A stretch of 64,000 nucleotides of DNA from Streptomyces sp. NBC_01142 (GCF_026341125.1 NZ_JAPEOR010000003.1:1740665-1804664), one strand, 5' to 3'; shown: positions 34,920 through 44,683, counted from the first letter of the stretch. Made by a program: numbers and translations. The notes: generated by a model not told the origin, from the letters alone.

Positions 34920-35651
34920 CGGGGCGGTGGCCGGCCGGCATTGATCCGGCGCGGTGTCCGGCATGGATCTACCGTGGTAGACAGCGCAGGCGGCGCATGC
35001 AGCCGGCCTGGGCAGCCACCGTCCGTCGGCGGTTGCGCGCATGCTTTTGCCGGCAGTACAGCGGTTGTGAAGCGGTGGATACGGGCATGCTTGCCGCCGG
35101 CTGGAGCAGTGGACCGGACACGCCGGTATGCGTCCGGTCCTGTCTCGGCGTATCGCCCGTGTTGAGTGTTGGGGCTTTCTTCTGCTGGACTCTTTGGACA
35201 CTGGGCAGTGTCGTTTCCGCAGCGTGGGTCGGCAGGCTCGTCGGGAGTTCGGTTTGCCGTCGGGCGGTCGGGGCCAGGCTCCGGAGCGGGGACTGATTCT
35301 GGAACCCGGCCGCGTCGCCGGCGTTGTGTCTCATGCGGTGGTCCGTTCTTCGTTGTGGCCCTCAGGGTTTTCAAGAGGGTGTGAGATCTTGCCCCCCGCG
35401 TACTCTGACTTGCTGGTTCCCGGCCCGCTGTGGGGCTGAGGTGGTCTTGTGGTCCACATCTGGTCCGCAGGGCAGGGGCGGCCTGTGGTGGTACATCGCG
35501 CTGCTGCACCTGGACGATGCCCGCACCCTGTGGAGAGACCACGTCAGCCGTCCTGGAGATCTGATCTGCAGAACCGGGTCGGCCGGTTGGTCGGCACACG
35601 GCACTCGGTCCGTTTTCGGCCTGCGCTGGTACGTGGGCGCTGGTGGGTGAG

Positions 35652-37355
35652 CTATGCGTCGTAGGTGAGGGTGGTCATCATGCCGGATTCCGAGTGGTAG
35701 ATGTTGTGGCAGTGGAGCATCCAGTGGCCGGGGTTGTCGGCGTCGAAGTCGAGGACGAGTTTGTTGTGGGGCAGGACGGGGGCGGTGTCTTTCCGGGCGC
35801 CGCGGGAGTCGATGCCGGCGAGAGCGTATGTGTGGCCGTGGAGGTGGACGGGGTGCCACATGTCGGTCGCGTTGATGACGACGAGGCGCACGCGTTCGCC
35901 GTGTTCGATGCGGTGGACGCGGTCGGGCGAGTAGGGGCGGTGGTCGATGCCCCAGTCGTAGTTCTTCATGCCGCCGGTGAAGGTGAGTTTGAGGATCCGG
36001 TCGGGTCTGCGCCGGTCGAGTTCGACGGTTTCGTGGGGCCTGAGTCGGCGTGCTGAGGACAAGACGTCGCGCCGCAGTTCGGCGGGGCGGGCGGTGGGGC
36101 CGGGCAGTGCGCCGCTTGCTGTGCGCAGGACCGCCATGGCGGCGCCGTTCTTGCCTTCGGCGAGTGCGGTGAGCGGGAAGACGCCGTCTTTCGCGCTGAT
36201 CAGTACGTCGTACCGTTCGCCCATGCCGAGGAGCAGGGAGTCCGTCCGGTGGTGGTGTACGGGGAAGCCGTCGCTGTGGGTGATTGTCATCCGGTGGCCG
36301 CCGAGTGCCACGCGGAACGCGGTCTCGGCGCCCGCGTTGATGATGCGCAGCCGGATCCGGTCGCCGGGTCTGGCCCGGAACTGGGTCGGGTCGTCGGGTG
36401 TGCGTCCGTTGATCAGGTAGTGCGGGTAGGCGACGTCGCCCGCGTGGCCGCCGAGCAGCGGGCTGCTGGCGCCCGTCATCAGCCGGCCGTGTCCCTTCCC
36501 CTGCTGCTGCGGTGAGGGTGACGCGTCGTCGGGCTCCGGTGCGCGGGCGCCGGGCGGCCCGTATCCGGCCGCGATTCCTCCGGAGGGTTTGGACGGTACG
36601 GGCCGGGTGCCCCGGTCGTGCCCGCGCTGGTGCGCGGAGCCGCCGTGGCCCATGGCGGGCTTGCCCTTGCGGAGCTGGTCGAAGACGTCCTCGGGGCTGG
36701 AGCCGCCGACTCCGTCGATCCAGTCGTCCAGCAGGACGATCCATTCCGCGTCGTAGGCGAGGGGCTCGTTGGGGTCGTCCACGATCAGCGGCGCGTACAT
36801 TGCGCGGTCGATCTGCAGGCCCAGGTGCGGGTGGAACCAGTATGTGCCGGGGTGCGGCGCCTGGAAGCGGTAGGTGAACGACCCGCCCGGTTTGATGGGC
36901 GGCTGTGTCACCTCGGGCACGCCGTCCATCTCGTTGCGCAGGGCGATGCCGTGCCAGTGGATCGTTGTGGGTTCGGGCAGGTGGTTGGCGAGCGTCATCT
37001 CGAGTGTGTCGCCGGCGGTGATCCGTACCGCTTTGCCGGGCAGTTCGCCGTTGTAGGTCGAGGTCCTGACGGTGCGTCCGCCGCCGATCTCGACCGTGGC
37101 CGGTGTGGCGGTGAAGGTGAGGCCGCGGAGCTTGCCTTCGGGGCTGGGCGTCCATGTGGGCCGGACCTTCTTGCCGTCCGTGGAGACGGAGCCTCCGGGG
37201 CCGGGGCCGGCGACCTCCTTTCCGGCGCCGGCTGTGGGGTCCGCGCCACTGCCGGAGCAGGCGGTGAGCAGTGCGGATCCCGCTGCGGCGATCCCGGCGC
37301 CGAGTACGGCACGCCGGGTGGGAGGGGTCGGACGGGTGTGATCCTGCCTGTACAT
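35652..37355 (-). CDS. Secreted multicopper oxidase
   Basis: 567 aa from ATG 37355 (CGGAGGA upstream). The N-terminus has a twin-arginine motif (TRRAVLGAG) and a lipobox-like LLTAC, so it is exported folded and probably lipid-anchored. Copper ligands are in the four expected motifs: HWHG, HPHLG, HPVHLHGH and HCHNIYHSESGM. The C-terminal Met in the last motif is the axial type-1 copper ligand. A His/Gly/Pro-rich insert around residues 250-330 is unusual. It may oxidise copper(I), manganese or phenols. Confidence 0.92.
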   Translation of the reverse strand: MYRQDHTRPTPPTRRAVLGAGIAAAGSALLTACSGSGADPTAGAGKEVAGPGPGGSVSTDGKKVRPTWTPSPEGKLRGLTFTATPATVEIGGGRTVRTSTYNGELPGKAVRITAGDTLEMTLANHLPEPTTIHWHGIALRNEMDGVPEVTQPPIKPGGSFTYRFQAPHPGTYWFHPHLGLQIDRAMYAPLIVDDPNEPLAYDAEWIVLLDDWIDGVGGSSPEDVFDQLRKGKPAMGHGGSAHQRGHDRGTRPVPSKPSGGIAAGYGPPGARAPEPDDASPSPQQQGKGHGRLMTGASSPLLGGHAGDVAYPHYLINGRTPDDPTQFRARPGDRIRLRIINAGAETAFRVALGGHRMTITHSDGFPVHHHRTDSLLLGMGERYDVLISAKDGVFPLTALAEGKNGAAMAVLRTASGALPGPTARPAELRRDVLSSARRLRPHETVELDRRRPDRILKLTFTGGMKNYDWGIDHRPYSPDRVHRIEHGERVRLVVINATDMWHPVHLHGHTYALAGIDSRGARKDTAPVLPHNKLVLDFDADNPGHWMLHCHNIYHSESGMMTTLTYDA

Positions 37356-37833
37356 GGTCCTCCGGTCGTTCGCACGTGCGCGCATCCCGCCCCGGGCGAG
37401 GGGGCGGTGCCCCGGGCGGGGCCTGACGCGGCACGAACCAGCATGGAGCACAATGCCGGAAACATGCGGTAAGTCCATATCGGTCTCGCCTGTCGTGCTC
37501 AAGGAATGCCGCCCGCTACGGCGGGGTACCCCACGGGCGCAGGCCGACGCTCAAGGGGGGGGCGGCGGCGGAGCCGGGGGCGGGGGCCGGGCAGCATGCC
37601 TCACGGCGCGGATTCCATGACGCAGAGTCCGTGAGCGCAAATGCCGGCCTGCGCGCAGGAAACCACTGACTCTTCACAGCAGTGCCAGATGCTCGACGGC
37701 TTTGCCGTCACCGGCGCCCTGGACCGCTGAAGAACCGGGCCGCGGCCCGGCCCGGCCGTCGCGGACGGCGCTCCCGGGTGAACCCGCAACCGCCAGAAGG
37801 CCGGTCCCTGTTGTTGAAGGGGTACGGGCCGGA

Positions 37834-37889
37834 GCAGACGGCAGACGGCAGACGGCAGAGGGCAGAGGGCAGAGGGCAGAGGGCAGAGG
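37834..37889. repeat. 7-bp tandem repeat (GCAGACG/GCAGAGG), eight copies
   Basis: Three GCAGACG units then five GCAGAGG units, running into a G/A-rich stretch to about 37911. It lies in the 1.1-kb gap 37356-38467, which holds no gene I can support. Confidence 0.85.
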
Positions 37890-37978
37890 GGAGAGGGGAG
37901 GGGGGAGGGGGACGGTGGCCGTGTGCGGAGCGGTCCTGGGGCAAGGAGTGTGCGCCCGGACCGTCCGGTTCTGTGGCC

Positions 37979-38040
37979 GCTGCGCCGTTCCGCCGCTGCG
38001 CCGTTCCGCCGCTGCGCCGTTCCGCCGCTGCGCCGCTGCG
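37979..38040. repeat. 16-bp tandem repeat, over three copies
   Basis: Units GCTGCGCCGTTCCGCC follow each other three times and are then partly repeated. They share the gap with the 7-bp array. Both are simple sequence, likely products of slippage. Confidence 0.75.
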
Positions 38041-38467
38041 CGCCGTAGCGGGGTCGGGTCGCACAGCAGGTCGGGGGCGAGGGTGCTGCTGGTCGTGGGG
38101 AAGGGGGGGCTGCAGGGCGCTGCGGAACCTCTGAGGGCGAGTTGCGCCGGGTGCCGGACGTTGGCGGCTGAGCCGTGTCTTGGAGCCGCCGTGCACGGCG
38201 ACGCGCTGGTGCTCGCTGTGGCGAGGCCGCGCGGCAGTTCGCCGGGGTCACCGGGGTCGCCGGGTACGGGCTGTCGGCCGCGGCCGCGCCGGCACGTGAT
38301 CACGCCAGAGCTGAACGGGGCGGGCGCAACGGCACCCTGACACCGGAGCAGGCTCTGCTCTCGCCCTGCCACGGACAGGTGGCGAACAGCTCGGGGTGTC
38401 TGACGTTTCGTTCCGTGTCGGCCCCGGGAGTTCCATGACAGTCATGGCTCTCTCCGGTCTGGGGTGT

Positions 38468-39409
38468 TCACGGCAGGAGCTGGTCGAGGACGGCCGAGGC
38501 GAGTGCCGCGTCGAGTGCTCCGACTCCGGTGAGGTCGGCGACCGTGACCGCCGTGTCCGGCCGGTCGACGGGTCCTTTGAGCAGCAGGCCGGCGGCGGTG
38601 TCGCCGTCCTGGGCGGCGGCGCCGGCGCGGACGGCGTGGCCGAAGTCACCGTGGTCGAGGCATTGGGCGTGGTCGTCGGTTGCGATGAGCCGTGCGCGGT
38701 GAAAGAGCGCCGGCGGCAGCTCGTTCTTGTGCGGCATGTCTGTGCCGATGCCGGTCACGTGCGTGCCCTCGCGCACGTGGGCGGCATCCAGGACGGGGGC
38801 TGTTGCCGGAGTCGTGGTGATGATCATGTCGGCGTCGGCCGCCTCTTGTGCCGATACGGGCCGGGCGTGCAGGCCGCGGGCGTTGAGCTCGTCGCACAGG
38901 GCATTGCTTTTGTGCGGGTTGCGGCCGTGGACCAGCACCATGCTGAGCGGGCGTAGCCCTGCCAGCCAGGTGGCCTGGAGGCGGGCCTGTTCGCCGGTGC
39001 CGAAGACGGCCAGTGTGACGGCGCCGGGCCGGGCCATGGCATGGGTGATCAGGGCGCCCGCGGCAGCGGTGCGCCAGGCGGTCAGCAGGCCACGGTCGTC
39101 CAGGAGCGCGCGTACCTGTCCGGTGCGGGCGCTGACGACGCAGACCAGACCGTGATTGGACGGAAGGCCGAGGCCGGGGTTGGCGTAGAAGCCGGTCGCG
39201 ATCTTGACGGTGAAGTCGGTGGCACCGGTGATCCAGCCGGCTTTGACGTGGCAGTCCCCGCCGGCTTCGGGGAAGTCCATGTGCAGCGGCGGCGGCACGC
39301 TGGTGCGGCCTTCGGCATGCGCGATCAGCGCGTCACGGACGGTGTCGAGGACCAGCTGTGAGGTGGCGGCCCCGGTGATGGCGGCCGTGCCGAAAACGGG
39401 GGGAGTCAT
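38468..39409 (-). CDS. Ornithine cyclodeaminase / mu-crystallin family protein
   Basis: 313 aa from ATG 39409, whose ATGA overlaps the stop of the aminotransferase gene. The Rossmann NAD(P) motif is VFGTGEQARLQATWL, with the family signature VVSARTGQVRALLDDRGLL, TAWRTAAAGALITHAMARPG and VTGIGTDMPHKNELP. The family converts ornithine to proline or reduces cyclic imines; the substrate is not predictable. Last gene of a three-gene unit with the aminotransferase and the DauR-like regulator. Confidence 0.88.
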   Translation of the reverse strand: MTPPVFGTAAITGAATSQLVLDTVRDALIAHAEGRTSVPPPLHMDFPEAGGDCHVKAGWITGATDFTVKIATGFYANPGLGLPSNHGLVCVVSARTGQVRALLDDRGLLTAWRTAAAGALITHAMARPGAVTLAVFGTGEQARLQATWLAGLRPLSMVLVHGRNPHKSNALCDELNARGLHARPVSAQEAADADMIITTTPATAPVLDAAHVREGTHVTGIGTDMPHKNELPPALFHRARLIATDDHAQCLDHGDFGHAVRAGAAAQDGDTAAGLLLKGPVDRPDTAVTVADLTGVGALDAALASAVLDQLLP

Positions 39410-40539
39410 CGGCGTGCTCGCATCCACTGGGCGAAGGCCGCCAGGCCCTTTTCAGGGTTGCGGCGGCCGATGCCGATGCGGAACCGGTCGGCGGGGGAGG
39501 CGGTGAGCTCGGAGCGGTAGATACTCGCGGGCAGCAGCAGGACACCTGCTTCCTCCACCAGACGGGTGCAGAATCCCTCCACCCCGTCGGCGCCCAGGTA
39601 TCGGGGGTAGGCGACGCATCCGCCGTCCGGTGCCTGCCACTCGAAATCGTCCGCGAACTCGGCGAAGAACGTCTCGAAAGCCGGCAGGTTGGCCGTGATC
39701 AGGGCCCGGTTGCGCTCCATGATCGTCTCGCGGGCCTTCAGCGCGATGCGGGCCAGGACCTCGCTCGGCGCGGAGTTGCAGATGGTGGTGTAGTGCTTGG
39801 CCCGCTCCAGGCGCGAGCGCAGCGCGCGGTCGCGGCAGGTGATCCAGCCGATGCGCAGCCCGGGCAGCCCCAGGGACTTCGAGGTCACGTTCAATGACAG
39901 GGCGCGCTCGGACAAGTCGGCGGCTTGCGGCAGGGCGCGGGCCGGGTCGCGCTCGAGGCCGCGGTAGACCTCGTCGCTGAACAGGTGGATGCCGCGCTCG
40001 TCGCACAGGCGGGCCAGCGCGGTGAAGTCGGCGGCGCCGATGACCTTGCCGGTGGGGTTGTTGGGGAAGTTCACCGAGATCACCCGGGTGTTCGGCCGGA
40101 TCGCCGCCGCCACCGTGTCGAGGTCCAGGGCCCAGTCCCGGTCCGCATCGAGGGCCACGCCGGAGACCTCGCACAGCGCCAGCGGCACGGTCTCGGCGGC
40201 CTGGTAGTTCGGGGTCACCACCACCGCGTGGTCACCCGCGCCGAGCAGGACGTTCATCGCCAGGTAGAGGGCCTCCTCGGCGCCCGCGAAGCAGATGACG
40301 TCGTCCGCGTCGGCGTGCCCGTACGTCTGGGCGATCACCTCGCGCAGAGCCGGGTCGCCGAAGGTCTCGGTGTAGCCCAGGGACAGGTTCTCGAAGGCGT
40401 CCCTGTCCTTGTCGTCAGCCAGAGCGAGCAGCTCGCCGAGTGTCATGGTCTGGACGTCGGAGGCGGTCAGGTGGTGGCGGGCAGTGAACTCCCAGCGGGA
40501 GAAGTACGTTTCCAGACGGAAGTCGGGCAGCCGGGTCAT
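39406..40539 (-). CDS. PLP-dependent aminotransferase, class I/II fold
   Basis: 377 aa. The PLP lysine lies in SLNVTSKSLGLPGLRIGW, with earlier landmarks VISVNFPNNPTG and FSDEVYRGLE (the aspartate that pairs with the pyridine nitrogen) and the late arginine RFRIGIGR that binds the substrate carboxylate. It is probably a transaminase or lyase acting on a basic amino acid, given its partner genes. It overlaps the cyclodeaminase-like gene by 4 nt and lies 5 bp after the regulator gene. Confidence 0.9.
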   Translation of the reverse strand: MTRLPDFRLETYFSRWEFTARHHLTASDVQTMTLGELLALADDKDRDAFENLSLGYTETFGDPALREVIAQTYGHADADDVICFAGAEEALYLAMNVLLGAGDHAVVVTPNYQAAETVPLALCEVSGVALDADRDWALDLDTVAAAIRPNTRVISVNFPNNPTGKVIGAADFTALARLCDERGIHLFSDEVYRGLERDPARALPQAADLSERALSLNVTSKSLGLPGLRIGWITCRDRALRSRLERAKHYTTICNSAPSEVLARIALKARETIMERNRALITANLPAFETFFAEFADDFEWQAPDGGCVAYPRYLGADGVEGFCTRLVEEAGVLLLPASIYRSELTASPADRFRIGIGRRNPEKGLAAFAQWMRARR

Positions 40540-40544
40540 GGTTG

Positions 40545-41189
40545 TCAGTCCTTTGCGTTCAATGCTCTGAGCTCGGCCAGCAGGCCGTAGAGGGTGGACC
40601 GGGACACCCGCAGGGCCCCGGCGACGACCGGCGCGGCGCGGCGCACCGCAAACACCCGGGCCTCATCCAGCCGGCCGAGGACGGCCAGGCGGTCCTGGCG
40701 GGTCATGCGTTCGACGGGGCGACCCGTTTCGCGGACATAACTGCCGACCACCTGCTGGATGCGCTCGGACCAGTCCTTTTCGAACAACGGCTCGGGGCGC
40801 TGCAGGGCCGGCGCCCCGAAGGCGGACAGGACCGCCGCGGCCTGTTCCAGCGGCGTGCGGTCGAGATTGATGCACAGCACCGCCGACGGCCGGTCCTGCG
40901 CGTCCCGCAGGACCGCGCTGACCGATGACAGACGACGGCCGTCCGCGAGGAGTTTCTCGTACGGCCCGTACACGTCCTGCGCCGACGGGTCGAGCTCGTC
41001 CAGTTCACCGAGTAGCGAAGGATCCCCCGGGCCCCGGGAGGCCATCGGATTCCAGATCTCCAGGACCCGGTCGGTGTCCGGATCATGCAGGACCACCTCG
41101 GCGTACGGACCGAGCAACAGCGCGACGGCCTGACACACCGGCGCCCACATCCGCACACGAGGGTCCCTGTCCTCTTCCGTTTTCCCCAT
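40545..41189 (-). CDS. DauR-like transcriptional regulator (YheO-type PAS + HTH)
   Basis: 214 aa. Residues 1-115 match the PAS-like YheO domain (AVALLLGPYAEVVLHDPDTD, then LCINLD) and the C-terminus is a DauR-type helix-turn-helix (FAVRRAAPVVAGALRVSRST, LYGLLAELRAL). DauR-like regulators respond to amino acids such as arginine. The start ATG 41189 lies 3 nt beside the first palindrome, with no Shine-Dalgarno sequence, suggesting a leaderless autoregulated transcript. It probably controls the two genes behind it. Confidence 0.85.
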   Translation of the reverse strand: MGKTEEDRDPRVRMWAPVCQAVALLLGPYAEVVLHDPDTDRVLEIWNPMASRGPGDPSLLGELDELDPSAQDVYGPYEKLLADGRRLSSVSAVLRDAQDRPSAVLCINLDRTPLEQAAAVLSAFGAPALQRPEPLFEKDWSERIQQVVGSYVRETGRPVERMTRQDRLAVLGRLDEARVFAVRRAAPVVAGALRVSRSTLYGLLAELRALNAKD

Positions 41190-41191
41190 GC

Positions 41192-41226
41192 CTGGACTTT
41201 AAGTCCAGCCTGGACAAAAAGTCCAG
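41192..41226. promoter_or_regulatory. Double palindrome operator before the DauR-like gene
   Basis: CTGGACTTTAAGTCCAG (41192-41208) and CTGGACAAAAAGTCCAG (41210-41226) are two 17-bp palindromes with CTGGACT/AGTCCAG arms, 18 bp apart. They abut the start codon of the regulator. The paired arrangement fits cooperative dimer binding over the promoter. Confidence 0.85.
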
Positions 41227-41369
41227 GGGGGGGGTGTGGGCGGCGACGGGATACTCCCGCCCCCTGGGAGCCACCGGCATACCGAGCCGGAACGCCGGCC
41301 GGGCACCGGGCCGCCCGGCCAAAACCTCTCCGCAACCCCGACCCCCAGCCCCCGCAGCAACAGCGTGCA

Positions 41370-41690
41370 TCCGGCACGAGGGCTGCCAGCCCCGTGACCT
41401 GCTCAGCAACATCACCACCGCACAAGCCCTCGCCGGCGCACGTGAACCGGCAAACCAGCACCTCGATCACGACCGCCGGGACACCACCGGCCGACGCGTC
41501 GGCAAGCCGTCACACATGCCCCCAGTACCCCCCCGACCGACGGGAGTCCCGCAGCCAGGACAGCACACCGGCGAAGTACCGCACCGAACCCGGAACTTGA
41601 GCACACCCCCAGACCACTCGGCCGACTCCACCACCACATTCGGCAGATGCGGCAGCACCCGCCCCAACCCCCAGAACCACACACCCCAAG
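41370..41690 (-). pseudogene. ISL3-family transposase N-terminal remnant
   Basis: Minus-strand pieces in different frames read LPHLPNVVVESAEWSGGVLK, FRVR, then PVCCPGCGTPV and IEVLVCRFTCAGEGL with AEQVTGLAALVPD. Together they are the zinc-finger N-terminus of ISL3 transposases. There are at least two frameshifts and no DDE domain remains. The rest of the 41232-41828 gap shows nothing else. Confidence 0.7.
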
Positions 41691-41828
41691 CACGCCCAGT
41701 CCAGCAAGGCCGCCTCACAAGACCAGCGCCAGACCCCGTTCACGTCCACCCCGGCTGGGCGGGCCGATCAGGATGGACCAGCCCGCCGCCGCGCGGAGCG
41801 AAGACGCGAAGTGTCCTCACCCGCGTTC

Positions 41829-42545
41829 TCAGGTCCCTGGTCCTCCGCTACGGCGCCCGCGATGCGCCAGCCAGGCGGCACTACTGCCGAACCCCAGCGC
41901 CGCCACGGCCGAAGCTGCCACGGCGGCCCCGGGGAGGTGGTGCTGGAACGACGGTTGGTCCGGGCGCGTGGTCCGGCCCTCGCCCCCCAGGCTGCCCCGG
42001 TCGTTCGGGAGCATCGGGTCACCGGTACCAGCTGCGCCGCCCGAACCCTCTCCTTCGCCGGTGGAGCTGTCGTCCTGCGAACCCTCTCCTTCGCCGGTGG
42101 AGCTGTCGTCGTTCATGGATCCGCTACTGCCGCTGGATCCGCTGCCGGTGGACCCCCCGCCGGCCGTTTCGTCGTCCTTCGTGTCTTTGCCATCGTTCTC
42201 TGCGCCAGGGACGCCGCCGGGACCGACATGAACCGGCTCGGGATCCCGTCCTGCCGTGACGCCGCCGGGGCCGGCATGGACCGGCTTGGCATCCGAGCCT
42301 GCGGGCGGGTGGTGCCGGGAAGGGGCCGGCTTGTCCCGGTGGTCACGGCTACCCGAGCCGGAAGGGGCCGGCTTGTCCCGGTGGTCACGGTCCCCGGTCA
42401 CCAGGGTGGTGACCACCGGCCCGGTGGATGGGGCATGGACGCGCCCGGCGGGCAGCGCCTGGGCCGACGCTGCAGGGGCAGTCAGCGGCAGAAACGCCAC
42501 TGCCCCGGCCACCGCGGCGATGACATGCGCATGGTGCCGACGCAT
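41829..42545 (-). CDS. Secreted repeat-rich surface protein
   Basis: 238 aa from ATG 42545 (AAGGAG upstream). A signal peptide (VIAAVAGAVAFLPLTAPAAS) is followed by a hydrophilic region with three duplicated motifs: GDRDHRDKPAPS / SRDHRDKPAPS, VHAGPGGV / VHVGPGGV and DDSSTGEGEGS twice. A C-terminal helix (GAAVAASAVAALGFGSSAAW) and a basic end (HRGRRSG) suggest it stays attached to the membrane. The layout is like a sortase substrate but I see no LPxTG. Function unknown; the gap 42546-43228 after it is empty. Confidence 0.7.
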   Translation of the reverse strand: MRRHHAHVIAAVAGAVAFLPLTAPAASAQALPAGRVHAPSTGPVVTTLVTGDRDHRDKPAPSGSGSRDHRDKPAPSRHHPPAGSDAKPVHAGPGGVTAGRDPEPVHVGPGGVPGAENDGKDTKDDETAGGGSTGSGSSGSSGSMNDDSSTGEGEGSQDDSSTGEGEGSGGAAGTGDPMLPNDRGSLGGEGRTTRPDQPSFQHHLPGAAVAASAVAALGFGSSAAWLAHRGRRSGGPGT

Positions 42546-43228
42546 TCTGCACTCCTTCATTCAGGCGGGGCCTGGTGCCCCGCTCAAATACAGGAGTCCC
42601 GACCGAGCCGGACACCAACAATTTTCCGCGACTGTTTTCCCCCGGCATGACGAATCCCTACTGAGAGATGACACAAACAGTGGTCCGGACACGACGCCGC
42701 ACAGGGCATCGGGCAGGGCCGAGCGGACTCGCGAAGATCACACATGGATGCCGATATACGAAGTCCGCTTCATCGCCTGGACGCTCCGCCGTACTTACTT
42801 TGAAATCCACCCTGACCAGACCACGGTGAAACCTTCAGCATTTCAACAACCCGGCCCGGATCTCCCCCCGGCCATGACAATTTTCAGCGATCCGCACATG
42901 CAATGTCTGCATGTTGATCCTTCGTCAGACCGCCGCTGAGCGCTCCCGCACCCTGCCGGAACGCGGCAGGGATCCGCGTAGTCATCAAATTCCTGTTCCC
43001 GGACGAACACTGACGGCACAGGCGAACCGTGGCGCGGTCCAGGATGCCCGGACCCACAGTCCGGCATCCGGCTCGACCAACCGCGGACACCTACACCGGC
43101 CGTCCACATCGGTCAAGTGACGGACCTTCGTGGCTAGAGGCGAACTCGATTACCCGGAAAGCCTTGACGACACAAGGGATGGAACCACTGCCGGCCCGCC
43201 CCCGGATGCCGAGATGCACAGGTGAGCC

Positions 43229-44683
43229 ATGAAGCCTACCGTCGAAAACATGGACGACCGCGGAATGGTGTCCGCCATGCGGTCTGCCGATCCCAGAGGC
43301 CTCGCAGCGGCCTACGACACTTACGCCAGTCGGCTCTACGGCTACTGCCGCACAATTCTCCACAATGGTGACGCAGCCTCTGATGCCCTGCAGGACACCT
43401 TCGTCCTCGCCAATGAGCGCATCAGCCAGCTGCGGGACCCCGACCGTCTGCGCCCCTGGCTCTATTCGATCGCCCGGAACGAATGCCTGCATCAGCTGCG
43501 CAGCATGCGCCGTACCACTGGGCTCGACGACGCCGGCGAAGTACGCGACGAAACGGTCGACCTCGATGCCGGCCTGCATACCGACGAGTTGAGGTCCCTG
43601 GTCTGGGACGCTCTCGAAGGACTCAACCCACGCGATCGCGAAGTGCTGGAACTCTCCCTGCGACAAGACCTGGAAGGCGCCGATCTCGCATCGGTGCTGG
43701 GACTGTCGCTCAACCACACCCACGCGCTGCTGTCCCGGGCACGGCAACAGCTCGAGAACTCCGTGGCCGCGCTGATCCTGGCGCGCAACGAGCGGCAGGA
43801 CTGCACCGAGCTGGCCGAGATACTCGAAGACTTCGACGGCACAATGACCGTGCTGCTGCGCAAACGCATCAACCGGCACATCGGTCGATGCGAAATGTGC
43901 GGTGACCGAAAGCGCCGCGAGGTCCGTGCCTCCGCACTGCTCAGCCTGCTCCCGGTCCCCGTCCTGCCCTCGGAACTCCGCGAACCGGTGCTCCACGCCG
44001 TCTTCGAACCGGCGGGGAACGAGCACCGACAGGAGGTGACCGAGCGGGCGACCCGGTTCGACGACAACGGCTGGCCGATGCCCCGCGACGTGTGGTCGCG
44101 CCGCATGACCCCCTCACCGGGCAAGACGGTGGCGGCCGGCGCCGTGGGGGCAGGAGTCCTGATCGCCGCTTCCTGGCTGTGGGTGGCAGCGGGCGAAGGG
44201 CCGGGGGACCAGGAGCACCCCACCCCCGGCACCACCGTGGTGACCCCCGGCGGCACAGTGCCACCAGGCGTCACGCTGAAACCGGGAGACCTCGTCGGCG
44301 ACAGAACTCTGGGCCCGCACGAGACACTGCGACCGGGCGAGACCCTGGGACCCCCCGGCGGCCCCAAGCCGCCACCGTCCGGCCCGCCGAAGTACGCCCC
44401 CGACACACCTGCACCGGGCGTCACGCCTCCGCCCCCGCGGCAGCCGGACACACCGCCACCCGCAGTGCCACCACCTCCGGTGGACACCTCTCCGCCAGAC
44501 CCGGACGTTCCCGTAGTGCCACCACCTCCGGTGGATACCTCTCCGTCAGACCCGGTTGTTCCCGATGTGCCGCCAGACCCGGACGTTCCGCCGGTTGTTC
44601 CCGATGTGCCACCAGACCCGGTGGATACCTCTCCGTCAGACCCGGTTGTTCCCGATGCGCCGCCAGACGAGCAAATCGATTGA
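43229..44683 (+). CDS. ECF-type sigma factor fused to zinc finger, membrane helix and Pro-rich tail
   Basis: 484 aa. Residues 10-95 are sigma region 2 (DTYASRLYGYCRTILHNGD, DRLRPWLYSIARNECLHQL) and 120-185 sigma region 4 (ALEGLNPRDREVLELSLRQD, LSLNHTHALLSRARQQLE). An anti-sigma-type zinc motif (NRHIGRCEMCGD) follows at about 210. One membrane helix (VAAGAVGAGVLIAASWLWVA) leads to a 150-residue outside tail of Pro/Asp repeats such as PPPPVDTSPSDPVVPD. A sigma factor tied to its own membrane anchor and inhibitor-like domain is a known but uncommon actinobacterial design. The tail may sense the wall. Confidence 0.88.
   Translation: MKPTVENMDDRGMVSAMRSADPRGLAAAYDTYASRLYGYCRTILHNGDAASDALQDTFVLANERISQLRDPDRLRPWLYSIARNECLHQLRSMRRTTGLDDAGEVRDETVDLDAGLHTDELRSLVWDALEGLNPRDREVLELSLRQDLEGADLASVLGLSLNHTHALLSRARQQLENSVAALILARNERQDCTELAEILEDFDGTMTVLLRKRINRHIGRCEMCGDRKRREVRASALLSLLPVPVLPSELREPVLHAVFEPAGNEHRQEVTERATRFDDNGWPMPRDVWSRRMTPSPGKTVAAGAVGAGVLIAASWLWVAAGEGPGDQEHPTPGTTVVTPGGTVPPGVTLKPGDLVGDRTLGPHETLRPGETLGPPGGPKPPPSGPPKYAPDTPAPGVTPPPPRQPDTPPPAVPPPPVDTSPPDPDVPVVPPPPVDTSPSDPVVPDVPPDPDVPPVVPDVPPDPVDTSPSDPVVPDAPPDEQID

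Noticed and set aside
35371-37434. 687-codon open frame on the minus strand
   Set aside because: Arg/Pro/His-rich shadow in another frame of the multicopper oxidase gene, whose motifs are unmistakable.
33719-38040. Short tandem repeats as a CRISPR array
   Set aside because: Units of 7-16 bp without spacers; no cas genes in the window.
37601-38372. Long Arg/Pro/Ala-rich frames across the tandem repeats
   Set aside because: They arise from the 7-bp and 16-bp simple repeats and show no natural composition.
42546-43228. Small frames between the surface protein and the sigma gene
   Set aside because: No ribosome site, no motif and weak codon bias; treated as non-coding.
44480-44670. Repeats in the ECF sigma gene as an independent repeat element
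   Set aside because: They are in-frame coding repeats of the proline-rich tail.
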